Source: Ectocarpus siliculosus (Eukaryota; Sar; Phaeophyceae; Ectocarpales; Ectocarpaceae). From it: DNA of 50,598 bases. Position numbers and translations under genes: made by a program. Positions 11,401 to 24,000 of the stretch are shown here, one piece after another; the stretch's first letter is position 1; each line of letters begins with the position of its first letter. Where the stretch lies: positions 2,808,660-2,859,257 of the forward strand of contig FN649744.1 in the NCBI GenBank assembly GCA_000310025.1, in the 5' to 3' direction. The notes under the pieces are model-generated. The model was not told the DNA's origin. It saw only the letters and a list, made by a program, of their open reading frames with translations, and made no database searches.

Positions 11401-14274
11401 TGAGGCATTGCACACCTCGGACCCCTGGGATAAAACGAATTCGGTGAAAGGTCTTCCACCTGTGCATATCTGCCGTATGAGTCTATCGTATCGCTACATG
11501 TAACCGTACTGTTTCGCATGCCGCGATCTTTCGTTTCTTCACCTGGAGATTGTGCCGTGTTCGAACCTCCCCTCGCTGTCGCCGACCCCGAACCACTCCA
11601 TGGAGATGAACGGGTACTCCTCGTCTTCGCAGTACCTAGGATTGAGGTACGGTTTGGATTGGGATGGTCGTTCGGGTGGGCGTCAGAGTCATGTCAAAGG
11701 TCGAACCACGCTGCCGCGGCACCTGCCGGCCGCCAGGCAGAACAGCGGCAGGCGATTCTTCGTCGCCAGCATGAAGGGTTGGGGCGACTAGAGTTTGTGC
11801 ATGCGCACGTCAAGATGCTCTCCCTCCCTCCCCGCCCCCCGCCCCCCGCCGCGCCTCTCTTTAGCTTTTGACACAAAAACCCTCCCATGTACCAATACCC
11901 TTTCAACGCAAAACGCTACAACACCTCTCGTCAGGACAGGCAAGACAATCCCCGCAGGGACAGCAGAGTTGCACGCAAAAAGAACACATTCCATCCCTTT
12001 CTGTTCCGCGGCCCAAACACGCCGGACTGAACTGAAAAGAGGTTGGCCTCGCTGTTGGGCGCCTGAGATCTTGCTATGGTGTCGTTCTTCTGTCCACCGA
12101 CCGGGGTTAGCAAGACAAACAAATAAATCGGAGAAAAAAACACTGCTGTACACCACTGCACAAAAACATCAAGGGAGGGAAACGCCACGCAGGTCTTGTG
12201 AGCAAGAGAGAATCTCTGCCCCAGTGTCCAACAAAAATATCATAGCTCAACAGATTTCAAGCGCACCAATGTGACGGACTTTTACTTCCCCTTCTCCGCC
12301 CAAAGGTTGGTGGCTGTTCCGATTCTCCACCCCAATTTCGGGGGGTGCCGATCTTCGCGCGCAAAACCGTGGTGCGCAAGAGAACATCGAAGGTACGAGA
12401 GCGCTATCATGTCCCCGAAAAAATTACATCGACCAATCATATCGACGCCGATGTCTATTTACGGTGTCCTGGTCACTCACGATCGGAGGCTGTCCGCCTT
12501 GTAATCGTGGGCGGGAGCGTCGAAGGCGGGAAGGTATAGCACCGCGGGGCTTCTGTCTCCGCCGAGCGCCATGTAGCTGATCTTGTCCTGGCCTATCACC
12601 ATGGTCATCTCCCGGCCCCACAGGGGGTTTGAGGCGGTGCGACTGTCTTCCCTGTCTCCATCCTTCAACATGCCGCAACAAACAGAACGAGGGAAACGAA
12701 AAAAAGAGGAGATAAGATCAAAACAACAATAGTATTGCAACAAAGGGAGCATGATCCGCTGGTGCGCAGGCGGTGTATCCTGCGTCGCCGGCTTCATGCG
12801 GATCTCGATACCGGTGTGCTTCGTGTGCCACCCAAGCAGCAGTGTAAAGTGGTTAATAGGAGGTCATGACGATATTAATAGTAGAAACTACCGACAGGCA
12901 GGCGTGAAAAAGTCCGTAATCCTGGCGACAAAGTTAGGTATTTTGTTTCGTGGCAAAAAACGTGCCCTTATCCTGAAGGTTCTCGTCCGTGGTCGTGAGC
13001 GCCAGTCCCAAAGACAATCCTATGCGCAACGCTCCAACAGGGATTGGGTGTACCACACAGTCATGGAGAAAAAAACGTAGCAAGCGAACCAGCAAGAGGT
13101 GAAAGGCGACACGTACAGTACCTCGTCGTCGTCTGATCTATCTCCATCTTCCTTTGCAGCCTTCTTTCCCTGGAGCCTTGTTTCCCTGCTGTGCGACGCG
13201 CAAAGAGCAATGAAACGCTGGTTGTAATCAGCGTACCCGATCCCGCCAAGAAGGACTCTAGATCAATGATCTCGGCCATTGTACACTCCATAGAGGAATA
13301 GAGGTGTCACACACAGCAGCGAGGGGGGAGGCACGCGGGTGGTCGACGTCAAAAGCACAAGAGTTTCGCACCCTTGTGGCACAGCGCCAGTGCCTCCTAA
13401 TCCCATGTGTCTCTCGTCGACAAACGATTGTAATGAGGAGAAGGAAGAGGAGGAGGAGGAGGCGGAAGGAGCTATGGCCATGTTCTCCATGCCGCACCCA
13501 TGCATGGTACTGTACGGCCTCACTGCAATTACCATCTAGATGTAGAAGTGTTTTGGGGTATACAAATGAAGTGTATTCTTGCACACTGAAAAGAAAGAAC
13601 GCCACCGAAGATACGTATCCCCAGCAGCCCGGCGCTAGGCATTGGTTGGTGGTACGCTCGCGAGCCTTGTGCGCGTGGGGTGGCCAGCGCAAACACGGCG
13701 GTTGCAGCAACATGCACGTGGGTCCTGCAGGGATCTGCTGCTGCGTGAGACAGTGCAGCCTTGGGGCAACGAACGTCAATGGCTACGCTCAAGCCCACGA
13801 ACACGCATGAGGGACCAACATACAAAACGAACCACACGGCACAGGCTGCGCTGCGGGCCGTGGTCTAAGTGTATCGCACATACCGCCTCCAACCCAGATA
13901 CTGCTGTGTGTCGTGCACCATGATGAGGCTTTTGGAAAAGCCCGCTTGCTGGCAACACAAGAGAGGGAGAGCGCACGAGAGACGTGTGATCCTCCACTCT
14001 ATCAACAGTCAGAAGAGAAGCATGTCAAGGCAACGCTGAGCTGATCACCGTACGTCGACGTTTCCCTTGACAGCTGTCTCTCTCGGCTCATGTCTCACCT
14101 ACGGTGGGAACATGTCACACGTGCGCCGTTGGCCAAACCAGCGGCTTTGGAGCCTCGGCGGGCAGAAACAGGGGCAGTCGCAGCGGGCGGGCTCACGACA
14201 GAGGGCGGCGTCCGCACCACGAATCCCGTCGCGCACGACGCCAAGGCCGGAAGGAAGGCAAGGTAGGCCTTCAT
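8412..14274 (-). CDS. ABHD10-like alpha/beta hydrolase with Ser-to-Gly nucleophile, organelle-targeted
   Basis: Nine exons, given 5' to 3' on the minus strand: 14274-14099, 13188-13122, 12662-12481, 11635-11543, 11222-11095, 10339-10215, 9824-9715, 9321-9234, 8528-8412. All junctions close in phase and give 361 aa. The N-terminus (MKAYLAFLPALASCATGF) is a hydrophobic signal peptide ending in an ASAFAP-like Phe motif, then a Ser/Pro/Arg-rich transit region, so plastid import is likely. Residues 60-100 are an acidic linker. The fold matches ABHD10 (acyl-protein thioesterase / acyl-glucuronidase family): VLYLPAFDAP, MEWFGVGDSEG, then the elbow VIIVGGGVGGW where ABHD10 has VGSSLGGW, ALERPEKV, CPVRLIHGLNDEEVP (acid Asp297) and ASHHLDKG (His328). 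Position 199, the expected nucleophile Ser, is Gly (codon ggc). Either it is a pseudoenzyme or it carries a base change. It shares a divergent promoter region with the G alpha gene. Confidence 0.85.
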
Positions 14275-14959
14275 TTGGGTTCGGCGGTGAGAGAGCACAG
14301 AGTAGGCGCGAACAACCCGAACGCGGCAGGTGTGCGGCGAGGCACCGCGGTGCATGATGCTCTTGTCCGCCGGGAGCAGGGGCACCCGCAGATAACGTAA
14401 TAATATATTGTGGAGAAAATAATGCAAATGATGCTCTTTGCCGTACCCCCTTTTGGTCCGCTCCCCGCGCGCGCGACTCGCTCTCTTTTCTTAAAATCTG
14501 CTCGCCATCCTCTCGATCTGAGCAGGGCACGCGTGTAAGACAGAGTAGCAGTAGCTTAGCAACCACAGCCACTGCAGAAGCAGTGCCCGCTAAACCACCG
14601 GGACACCAGCGACGGCAGAGGAAAGCAGAGGGAGGCAACAGCAAAGCGTCTCTCCTTGCCGAAGAATTTTCCGGGGTTGTGGTGTGTGTGTTTGTGTTGC
14701 TCGCCGCTTGTCCGACGAAGGGGAGCAAAAGGGGCGGGAGAGAGAAGGAGAGCGAGAGGCAACCGGCCGGCACGTCCAGCGATCGCCGTCACTGGAGCGC
14801 AATCTTGAGAGGGAAGCTGCGGAGCTGAACCGATCCGCTACCCCGTTCATCAGCCACACACACGTGTGGTGGCGGACTGAACTGCTCGGTCGAACTTCGG
14901 TGGATAATTTCAGGACGAACCACCAGTGACGCCGCTGCTGACTGTGGGAGAGAGCAAGG

Positions 14960-14994
<35 letters not shown>

Positions 14995-15038
14995 CCAGTT
15001 TTTGCGTCTGTTCGTCCATCAACGCTCTGCGAGAGAAA
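14275..15038. promoter_or_regulatory. Divergent intergenic region between hydrolase and G alpha genes
   Basis: Only 764 bp separate the two start codons, which face away from each other. The region must hold both promoters and 5' leaders. A perfect (GA)n tract lies at 14963-14993 in the probable G alpha 5' leader. No TATA box or known operator was identified, and the assignment as a shared promoter is inferred from geometry. Confidence 0.55.
14963..14993 (+). repeat. (GA)n tract upstream of G alpha start
   Basis: About 15 GA dinucleotides run uninterrupted, ending 46 bp before the ATG at 15039. They probably lie in the 5' UTR or core promoter. Confidence 0.85.
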
Positions 15039-18000
15039 ATGGGGTGCACGCAGTCAAAGAATGGAGAGGACTCGGCCGCAGCACGGCGCAACCGAGAGCT
15101 GCAGCGGGCACTTGAGCAGGTGGGATTGCGCAGAGGATGTCCAATCGCCCCCCGTCCAACGTGATGTCGTGATGACATAACACCTACCTGCTGAGAACGA
15201 TCCTGCTTGTGTGTCCCGCCAGGTAGTATATTGGTATGAACGCAAAATCTGTTCCGTAAAAGAATGGGTCGTGCTCGCACTCCTCTGCTGCCGTGCGTTT
15301 GTTTGTTTGGGCCTGTTTGTGTAGCGCTCTTGTGTGCATTGCTCGTGTCCATCACGTGCTTGGCAAACCCGCCCGGCTACGCACCGCAGAGAGTGTAGTT
15401 TTAAGTTCTTCTCGTCCATACCACTGCTACGGGGACACTTCGAGACTGCAGCAGGTCAGCACCGCTTGTTTTGCTGCACTATGAAATGTAGGATCCTTCT
15501 CCTCGGTGTTTGCTCCCCCTTCCGTCAGCAATTGCACGTAGTAGCAAAGATCATGTGTGGGGCGCTGCATACATGAACACACCTGCGGGGCGATGTGCGA
15601 CGAATGTCGTCCACATGTACGCAACACCCCCCGGAATTTTGTGACTCCCCCCTCTCCGGCGCGGGAGGTGACAGGCATTTTCCAAAGGAACGCGTGTCCT
15701 GTATGCACACACCGATGTTCGCGATGATTTCTGTTCTGGTTCGCCAGCAGTTTTTCTCTTTCTCCCTAGATAAAAAAGCCCCGAAATATCCCCGTCCCCT
15801 CGACGCTTGCTTGTGTATCTGTGCTTTGCGATGGAGAGAGAGTCGCAACAACTGCTATTTCGTTGTTTCGGGGTTGCCGATGGCTCAATTATTTTCTGTA
15901 TCGCGCCTGTACGCTGTCTTGTGTTCTACAATGTGTACAATGGTTGAGAACGAAACGCGTTCACCTCTCTCTCTCATTGCCTGTGCTCTGCCGGATACCC
16001 TTACTGTCATCTGCCTGCTGTTCAAGCAGGTGCTGCACGAGGTTTTTTCCGGCAACAGACGCATGCATACATGACCAATAGACTGTCCGTTGAGGATACT
16101 ACCACAGGCCTGTAGTCCGTATTTCGAACCAATCATAACGTACCGGCACGACCGCAAGCATGCGAACTCCCCGGCGCCAATTCGGGGCGTTCTGCTGTAC
16201 CTCCGTTCACAACTTTACTCTCGTTACATACTCGGTAATGAAGATGCGATTTGTATGCCTTCACCACGCCACGACTGCCAGCCAGCAGTCCGTCGAGATG
16301 TTCTGTTCTTTTTGCTCAGGAAAACGCGGACGCACACACGTACCTGTGAACGCAAACAACCAATCAAAGTTCTTGCTGTTTGCCGGATTGGGGGGTTTCG
16401 TTACATATCTTCGCAAGGAACTCAAGCTGGTTTTAGCAAGGGATACGGGGTTGGGTTAGCGTTAGCGTTAGCGTTAAGGGTAGTGATACGAAGCCCCCCT
16501 CTCTCTTTCATTCATAGATTGGCTCTGAAATCGTCGCGAAGGCGATTCCTCCCTTAGGCCCATACGGCAGCAGTGGGCCCTCAACAACGCTGGTTGAATA
16601 ACGCCAGTTGCTCTGTATAGCGCGGTAAAATTGCTGGGCACACAGACTGAATCACCCATTGCCATTCTGTGCCCTTTACATAGCGCCGTTCCCTCTGAAA
16701 AGTGCTGGTCGATTCGCTGGGCACATATTGGCTGTTTTTGAGGGCCCATTTCTGCCGTGCATACCCGTGCTATGCGTTCGAATCAGCGTGAAAGACGCCC
16801 ACCACACGAATTATCATCATGATCGTTTTTTTTGCAGGCCCAGGGCACCCAGGGCACCCGCGATTCCGCAAGACTTGGCGGGGCCTAAACATTAGCTAGG
16901 GCCCGCCGCCCCCACGCTGGAAGCACGGCCCAGAACGCCAATGCGGGGTGTTTGGCCGCCAATATCGTATGGAATCTATTAATTTGAATCTACATCGATA
17001 TTGGCGAGCGAAACGAGCCGCTGGTAGCGAGCTAAGCGAGCCGCTGGTACCGAGCGAAGCGAGCCGTTAGTGGCGAGCGCAGCGAGCCGGCGAGCACAGT
17101 GAGCTGACGCGCGGAAGCTCGCTGTGCAAGCCCAAGCGGCCCCCCCCGGCTGGTGAGGGGGCCCCGCTGGAGGCGCCGCCGGAGGCAATTTTTTTTGAGC
17201 AATTTCGCTTCATTTCCCATCAAAATTACCTGAAAATACGCCTCCGAAACCTGCAGTCAGTGTACAGCCAACTGCTTGAAAAAACAGTATGTATGTGGTA
17301 ATAGTCTACATCTACACTGAATCATGTCATCAGCTCATTATTCACTACTACTGCTTCAAGAAAGCTCAGCGGTATCGCACGCCGCAACAAAAAACAAGCT
17401 TGCTTGTCGCAGAAAAGTCAAGCTCTCACAACAATGAGAGATAAAAAATGGCACAATAATGAGAGATAAATGGATAGTAGCTGCAGCTACTTCGTTGAAT
17501 GCGACAGCGTGCAGCTGCCGTGTGCAGTGTGGTGTGCAGCAGTGGGGGTTCCGCGTGGAACATCGGGGGTTCCGTGGAGTATTTATCGATTTATCGTATC
17601 AATATCGAAATAGTACAAATATCGAAAAGTTCAAATGTTTTCGATATACGATATCGATACGATAAATCGATACGATATATCGACCAAATCGATACGATGT
17701 CCAATACTATAATAGTTCGAGTCCCGTCGTAGGCACTCCGTTTGGCACTTTTTTCTCTCAAAATGTATGCCCCACGTAACAACGCGGATATAATGATCCG
17801 TGTAAATAATCCGTGTGTACAGGAGTATGGTAGGCAACAAATTCGACCTCGCTGGGTATTTAAGAGTGAAAACGACCGACTGAATCACCTTGAAAATCGG
17901 GGCAAGCACCGCAAAAGCCGTTCTCCTCGGTGGTTCAGTCGGCGACCTCGAAAATAAACCCTTTCACCCTTGAGGCTGCGGGTTCGAATCTTCGGAGTGA

Positions 18001-21000
18001 TAAAACTCATCGCAATCTCAGGAGAGTGGGAAACGTGTAGCAGTCATGAGCACGCACGCCAATCTTGTCGCGTTGAGAATCGGAGGCTCGCCGCAGCAGA
18101 AGAAAACGAATGAACTCGCGTGTAGGAATGAATGCAATAGGAAGAACCGAAGACGCATGGGGACCCGACCGCCCATTTGTTTGCACGCCGGCTACGAACA
18201 CCAGTGTGGTGTTTTTACAGGGGAGGGCTGCGTTATGCAACGAGCGCTCAGCAACCGAAATCACACAGTTCGATAAAATCCCCCGCTGACGGGTCCACCT
18301 CAAGTGTTCACCCTGGGATTCGCACCCAAGATTTTCTTCGTGTGTACGTCCGAAAATCAGACCATTAGCCCGGTCATCGCTGACTGGTCCACCTCAAGCG
18401 TTCTTCTATCCTGGGATTGCGATCCCACGACATACTTTTCTCGCGACCGAAAATTGAAGTCGTTGGACCGGTCAGCGGTGACTGGCCTAGTGGGTTTCAT
18501 TTGGGTTCCTTCTTGCGCCACTTCGACGCTAGCCGAACGGTCTCGGAAACTAAAAGTGCGACTCGCAAAGATGAGCCAAGGTCACTTGACCAATACAACC
18601 CGACAACGCCTGCCGCTGCCAATTTTTTTGTCATTTTTTGACAGGACAACAAGACGGAGCAGGAGAAGATAAAGCTGCTGCTGCTGGGACCGGGAGAGAG
18701 CGGGAAAAGCACCATCTTCCGCCAGATGAAGCTAATCTACGGGGTCATCTCTGAGGATGACAGGGTTAGCCTCGTGAGTGCTTTTCGTATTTACCCTTGT
18801 GGCCCTACAGGCGTACCGACTGATCATTGACTGATCACTAGCAAATGCTGATGTGGAGGCAAGCCGTGGAGTTCCCGCCCTCTGTAGCCCTCTACGCCGG
18901 GTGTTGGCAAGTCTATAGGGATGTCTTTACGCATTCCATCAACCGCGCTAACCGGTTGGCCACTGAAAAGGTCCTACTTTGTAGGTAGGATCCTTTTACA
19001 GACTCGTAGTCACATGTACATTGGTTGGAAGGATCCAGCAGTCATCGTGTCAGCTGCTTGCATATGCATACAACACTACACAACCTGTGTAGTTGAGTCA
19101 AACAAATAAGCACAGCAGACGACATGTACAACATACACATCATAGCTCCACACATACTCTCGCCCGAACCTAGGAAGCCGCTACGTAGGTGTGTGCTGGT
19201 GTGCTAGTGTGATTGTGTGATTGTGGAAAAAAACAGGAGCTCTAGTGAGCCGGCAGGGCTGACATGAGGGGGGGGACAGAGAAGTACAGAAGTCAAATAC
19301 CAGCTATGGCCCTTCACTGATCATTTTATTGATAGCTTTCGGTATATACTGAAAATAGATTAGTTGAGGCGGCTGGACGACTGATCATTTCAAGGTCTAC
19401 AAGGCTACCTGCCCTACGGGCCGCAGCGTGACCACCCATCAGCTCTTCTATGACTCTGTCTATGGGCACTACCCTGTCGCGGGCGGCTCGCATGGCCTAC
19501 AGGTGGAGATAGCTGTTGCGTCTACAGAAGAACACTGCTGTCTTTTGCTGCACTTGTCTCTTTTTTTTTTTCTGCGGCGGAAATTTCTTTTCGACACCGA
19601 AAAGGAACCTAGGGCCAAAGGGGTTATCTACAATAGGTCACCTTCTCTCTGTGGGAACCGCTGCTATTGCTTCTCTCGTGGTTGCTGCTGAAGCCGTTGT
19701 TCGCTCATCGTTTCCTTTCTTGGTGTTGTTGTTAGGCTGGTTACTGTTGCCTTGAAACGTCGTCTGAAAGCCTGTTTGGCGATTCAACCAATCAGTGCAC
19801 CCCGAAGGCTGACAACGTACCCAGCCGAAGGACACTGCTGTGAAACGGAAAGTTAGCCCGAAGAGAAATATGGGCGAAAGGCAAAACCGTCGGCCTTGGG
19901 GGGAAGAACCCCGCTTGTCTCCACCGCCGCATATGGCCTCCCGCCGTTCCCCTCTTCGTCGACCGCGTTGGCGGCTATGCATACGTAGTGTTGATTGATT
20001 TTTAGAAAATAAAATACATGCGATCAAAGAAAGACCTTCGTACCCGTCCTTGATGTAACCACAGTCGAAGGGGTTGGGTAGTTTTTTGTGTGAAGTTCAC
20101 CCTGGCTTCCCGCCATGGTCTTCCTCTCCTGAACACACGCGCTAAAAGACGACAAGACAGTGGAAATGGTGACTCGACCCCCCCCCTCTCCCCCTCCGAA
20201 CCTTTGGTGTTTTTTATTGTCGAACGAACGCGGTAACCACACAAGACGCCGGTGGTTTACGCCAACACGATCAGCACGATCAAGATGGTCATCAAGAAGG
20301 CGGGCTTCTACGGCTTCGAAAAGCAGGTGCGTGCTTCAGTTCAGCCCCCTGTTGTTTCGGGGCCCTCGTCCGCAATAGTTTTTCACGATAAGGAAATATG
20401 ACAAGATGAAAGCAGCTTCCTAGTATATACTTTGGTCTCGGTGTTGTCCTATCCCAATTTTGTCTCTTCTTTGTTTTTTTGTCTTCTTCCCTTGGACATG
20501 TGTCACGCGTCGGCCCCTACCCTTCAACACATGCCACGTCAAACGTTGTCGCAACGAAAGGTGGTGGACCAGGATGCGATAGGGTTGATACGAAGTTTGG
20601 AGGATCAGGCGCCCATCGACGAGAAGGTTGGGCAAGCCATCACGGCCTTGTGGGGGGGTGAGTGGGAGATGGGCTCTTGTACCAGAGTCGTGCTTGTGTG
20701 AAGTATGTTTTGTCTGTGTCCTCGTGTTTATTACATAGTTGGGCATTGAACGGGGTGATGGGTGAACAGACGATCGAAGTCTCGCCGGGTTCCAACCGAA
20801 CGTCCTTCGCACGGGCGGGAAATTCGAAATTTCGAAGAATGGGGGGCACGCAGAATGTCAAAGGGGTCTCTTAGATGCAAACGAAAAGCATAGCTTCACG
20901 CCACTGATGCGGTCCTCTGTGGCTGGCGTCGACCGCGTCTACCGGCTCACCGATGCCAGGAAGCCAAACCGTCGCGAGCAAACACAAAAAACGAATCAAA

Positions 21001-24000
21001 CCTTCTTCCAGTCTGCTGGGCCTCCCGACATTGATGTGACGTAGTATGTTTTTTGTGCTATTTGACTTGATTAATAAATAGAGCGACCGGTTGGGTGTGA
21101 AAATATGCCCGTCTGGGTGGATTTTTGGCCTAGATGCATGTGTTGTCAGCGTTGCCTTTGCATCGACTCCTGTGCCAGCCGACTACCCGACAGTATAGCC
21201 GCTCGCGAGAATGCTAAGCTTGGTCCAAGTAGGGGTCATGGAGCAGGGTTGGGGGTACAAACCCTTCACTATATCATAGATTAACATTAATGTCCTCGCG
21301 AAAGGCGGCCCTTGCTGTTGCCGACTAAAGGGGTCCGTGTGTCCGTCCGCGTGTGTGCTTCGTTGGACCGTTTCTTCCATCAGATCCTATGATCCAAAAG
21401 ACGTGGGAGAAGCGCAGCGAGTACCAGGTGATCGAGAGCATGAAGTACTTCCTGGACGGTATGTCTAGGATTATGCAGCCTGAGTACGTGGCCACGCCAC
21501 AGGACATCCTGCACATTCGGATACGCAGCTCAGGTGAGCGTCTAGGGAGGAATGAGGATTGTTGCCGGTTCTGCAGGTAACATATGCTACATGTAGCATA
21601 GACTGAGACTATCTATCTTTACGTGTACTTGTAGACAAAAAAGTAACCTTAAATGGCCCCGGTACACCTCAGCGTGTATTGATATCAAGTTGCTGTTGCT
21701 TTCAGTGTATCGTGATGAGTTAGTTTTCTCTGTCGTTTGCACTTGTTTTTGGATGGATGCATTCGTCAATGAAAAGTAACGGGTGAGAGAAACGGACGGC
21801 AGCGTGGTCTGGTTCTTCGTTCGAGCCGGGTGTTTTTGTCTGTTCTAGTCTACACTTTACAGCGTGCCACCGTATTCAGGCCGGGCGTGGTTTTGTTTTG
21901 TTGATGTTATCGTACTCGTTGTTGTCTACCTCTGCGTGATTGCCGCCATAACTCTGTGGTACTTGGAAGTAAGTGTTAGGTTGCTCGTTTCCGGTCCTTC
22001 GGCGTTGTTGCTGGCTTCTTTTTTTCTTTCTTTCAGTGTGGTATTTTGGTCGATGTGATGGTTCGTTGTGTCTCTCGCTAGGATTGCTGTATGTCTTGTG
22101 ACATTATATCGACCTTTTGGGGGGTTAGACGGCCTCACAACGGCGTCGATCGTCATGTCTGGCATGATTAGTCGTGATTGCTTCGCGAGGTATTTTCTTC
22201 AAAAGCAGGGCTGCATCCTTGAACATGTTGGCCGTACAACGTTTATTGGAAGTGTGACAGCTCCATGCTGTTGATGTCTCGAGCCTCACCATATCTCTGT
22301 GCAGTATTTATTGGCGTTATGGTGTAAACGATACGTGTGTTACGGTTGGGGTCTGACCATTGTCTGTGTATCGTTCTGTTTTTGTTTTTTTTTCCTCAGG
22401 GATCGTGGTAGACAAGTACCGCATCGACGGGACGACCTTCGAGATGTACGACGTGGGGGGGCAGCGCAACGAGCGCAAGAAGTGGATTCACTGCTTCGAC
22501 AACGTGACCGCCGTCATCTACGTCGCCGCTCTGTCGGAGTACAACCAGGGCATGTTTGAGGACGCGAACACCAACCGGTACGGCTCCTGGTTGCTTGTAA
22601 AAACGGTTGTTGTCGTTGTTGTGGACGGATTTTTGTCCGCTTGAATGGTCGTTGTCGTCGTTGGTGTTGTCTTTGTCGTGGTGGTGGTTCTGTTGTATGA
22701 TGGTTATCGTTGTGGTTGTTTGTGGTACGGTTTCTGGCCTCTTGAATGGTAGTTGTCGGTCCTTGGTGTTGTCGTTGTCGTGCTGGTGGTTTTGGTGTAT
22801 GGTGGTTGTCGTTGTAGTTGGTTTGTGGTTTGGTCATCTTGTACAATACACGTCGTTGTTGCGGCTGTCGGCCTCTGTCGCCCACCTACATACCCTGCTT
22901 GTCCTGGCCGGTTGTAGTTCATGTATCAGGCCGCTCTTTGTTCTTGGCCGTATGTCAACCGCCTTTTTCGCGTTCTGAGTTCCTCACGTTGTATTCCCGT
23001 CTGCCCGTAGGTAGGTGCCTTGCGCACACTACTTTTGCCGCCCGCTGTCATGCATGCGTGCCCTGGCGAGGAACGCCACTCGTGCATGCCTGCGATGATG
23101 CCTCGGCCCGACCTCGTTGTCCGCGGCCTTTTTCGCTCCAAACACGCACACGGCACGCAGCCAGCCCCTTACACAGACGAACACGCGCGCAGCCCTACAT
23201 CCTCGCAAGTAGCATAACACTTTCTGCTGCCTGTTGTGGAAGTATTTGGAGGTGGTGGCGATGGGGTGGTTATCGTTGGGGCTTTTCCCCGCCCTGTTGT
23301 GGCGAGGCCTTTGCCCTCGTATTGCTATACCCGCTGACCTGCCTGCTTGCCTGTCTGCTTGCTTGCTTGCTTCCTGTCTGCCCTGTGGCCACGCCGCCTG
23401 GTTGGGGTTGTCAGCATGACGGAGGCGGTGAACCTCTTCCAGGGCATCTGCAGCAATTCCTACTTCAAGCGCTCCAGCATCATCCTCTTCCTCAACAAGA
23501 AAGACCTCTTCGCAGAAAAGTTGGCGGTGAGTGTGAGGAGGCGATCGCTTTGCTGGTGTTTTTGTTTGGTAAATTAGCGTCACGATTTCGCCTGACGACC
23601 CTTGCACCATGCGCCCTCACCCGGTTTCACCTTTCGCTGCAATCCTCGCTCCGCCTTCGTCGTTTCGAGGTATTGTGTGATGCGCGTCGCGGCTTCGCGG
23701 TGTGCATAGCGATGCTGCGGATTGTTGTCTGCCACGAGATCGAAATAGACCAAACCCGGCGTAATATCGCCTCTAGAACCGAGGTTGCGTTTACTTGTTT
23801 GCCACGAGGAATAATCAATACCGACAATCCTGGCGTTGTAATGCCTCTCGAACCCAGTCAGCGTTGTCTTGTGTGCCACGAGATCGAAATATTCACCCCC
23901 AACCTAATCATGCCTCCTGAAACCGAACCGCAGACGAACCCCATCAACCATACCAAGGAGTGGTCGGACTTTAAGGGGGCCTGCACATTCGACAGAGGGG

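Noticed and set aside
14095-14427. Upstream extension of the hydrolase N-terminus to 14427
   Set aside because: The ATG at 14274 starts an ideal signal peptide with an ASAFAP-like motif; the upstream extension would bury it.
17930-17998. Functional tRNA gene
   Set aside because: A-box and B-box-like strings are present, but the T stem has mismatches and no acceptor stem can be formed.
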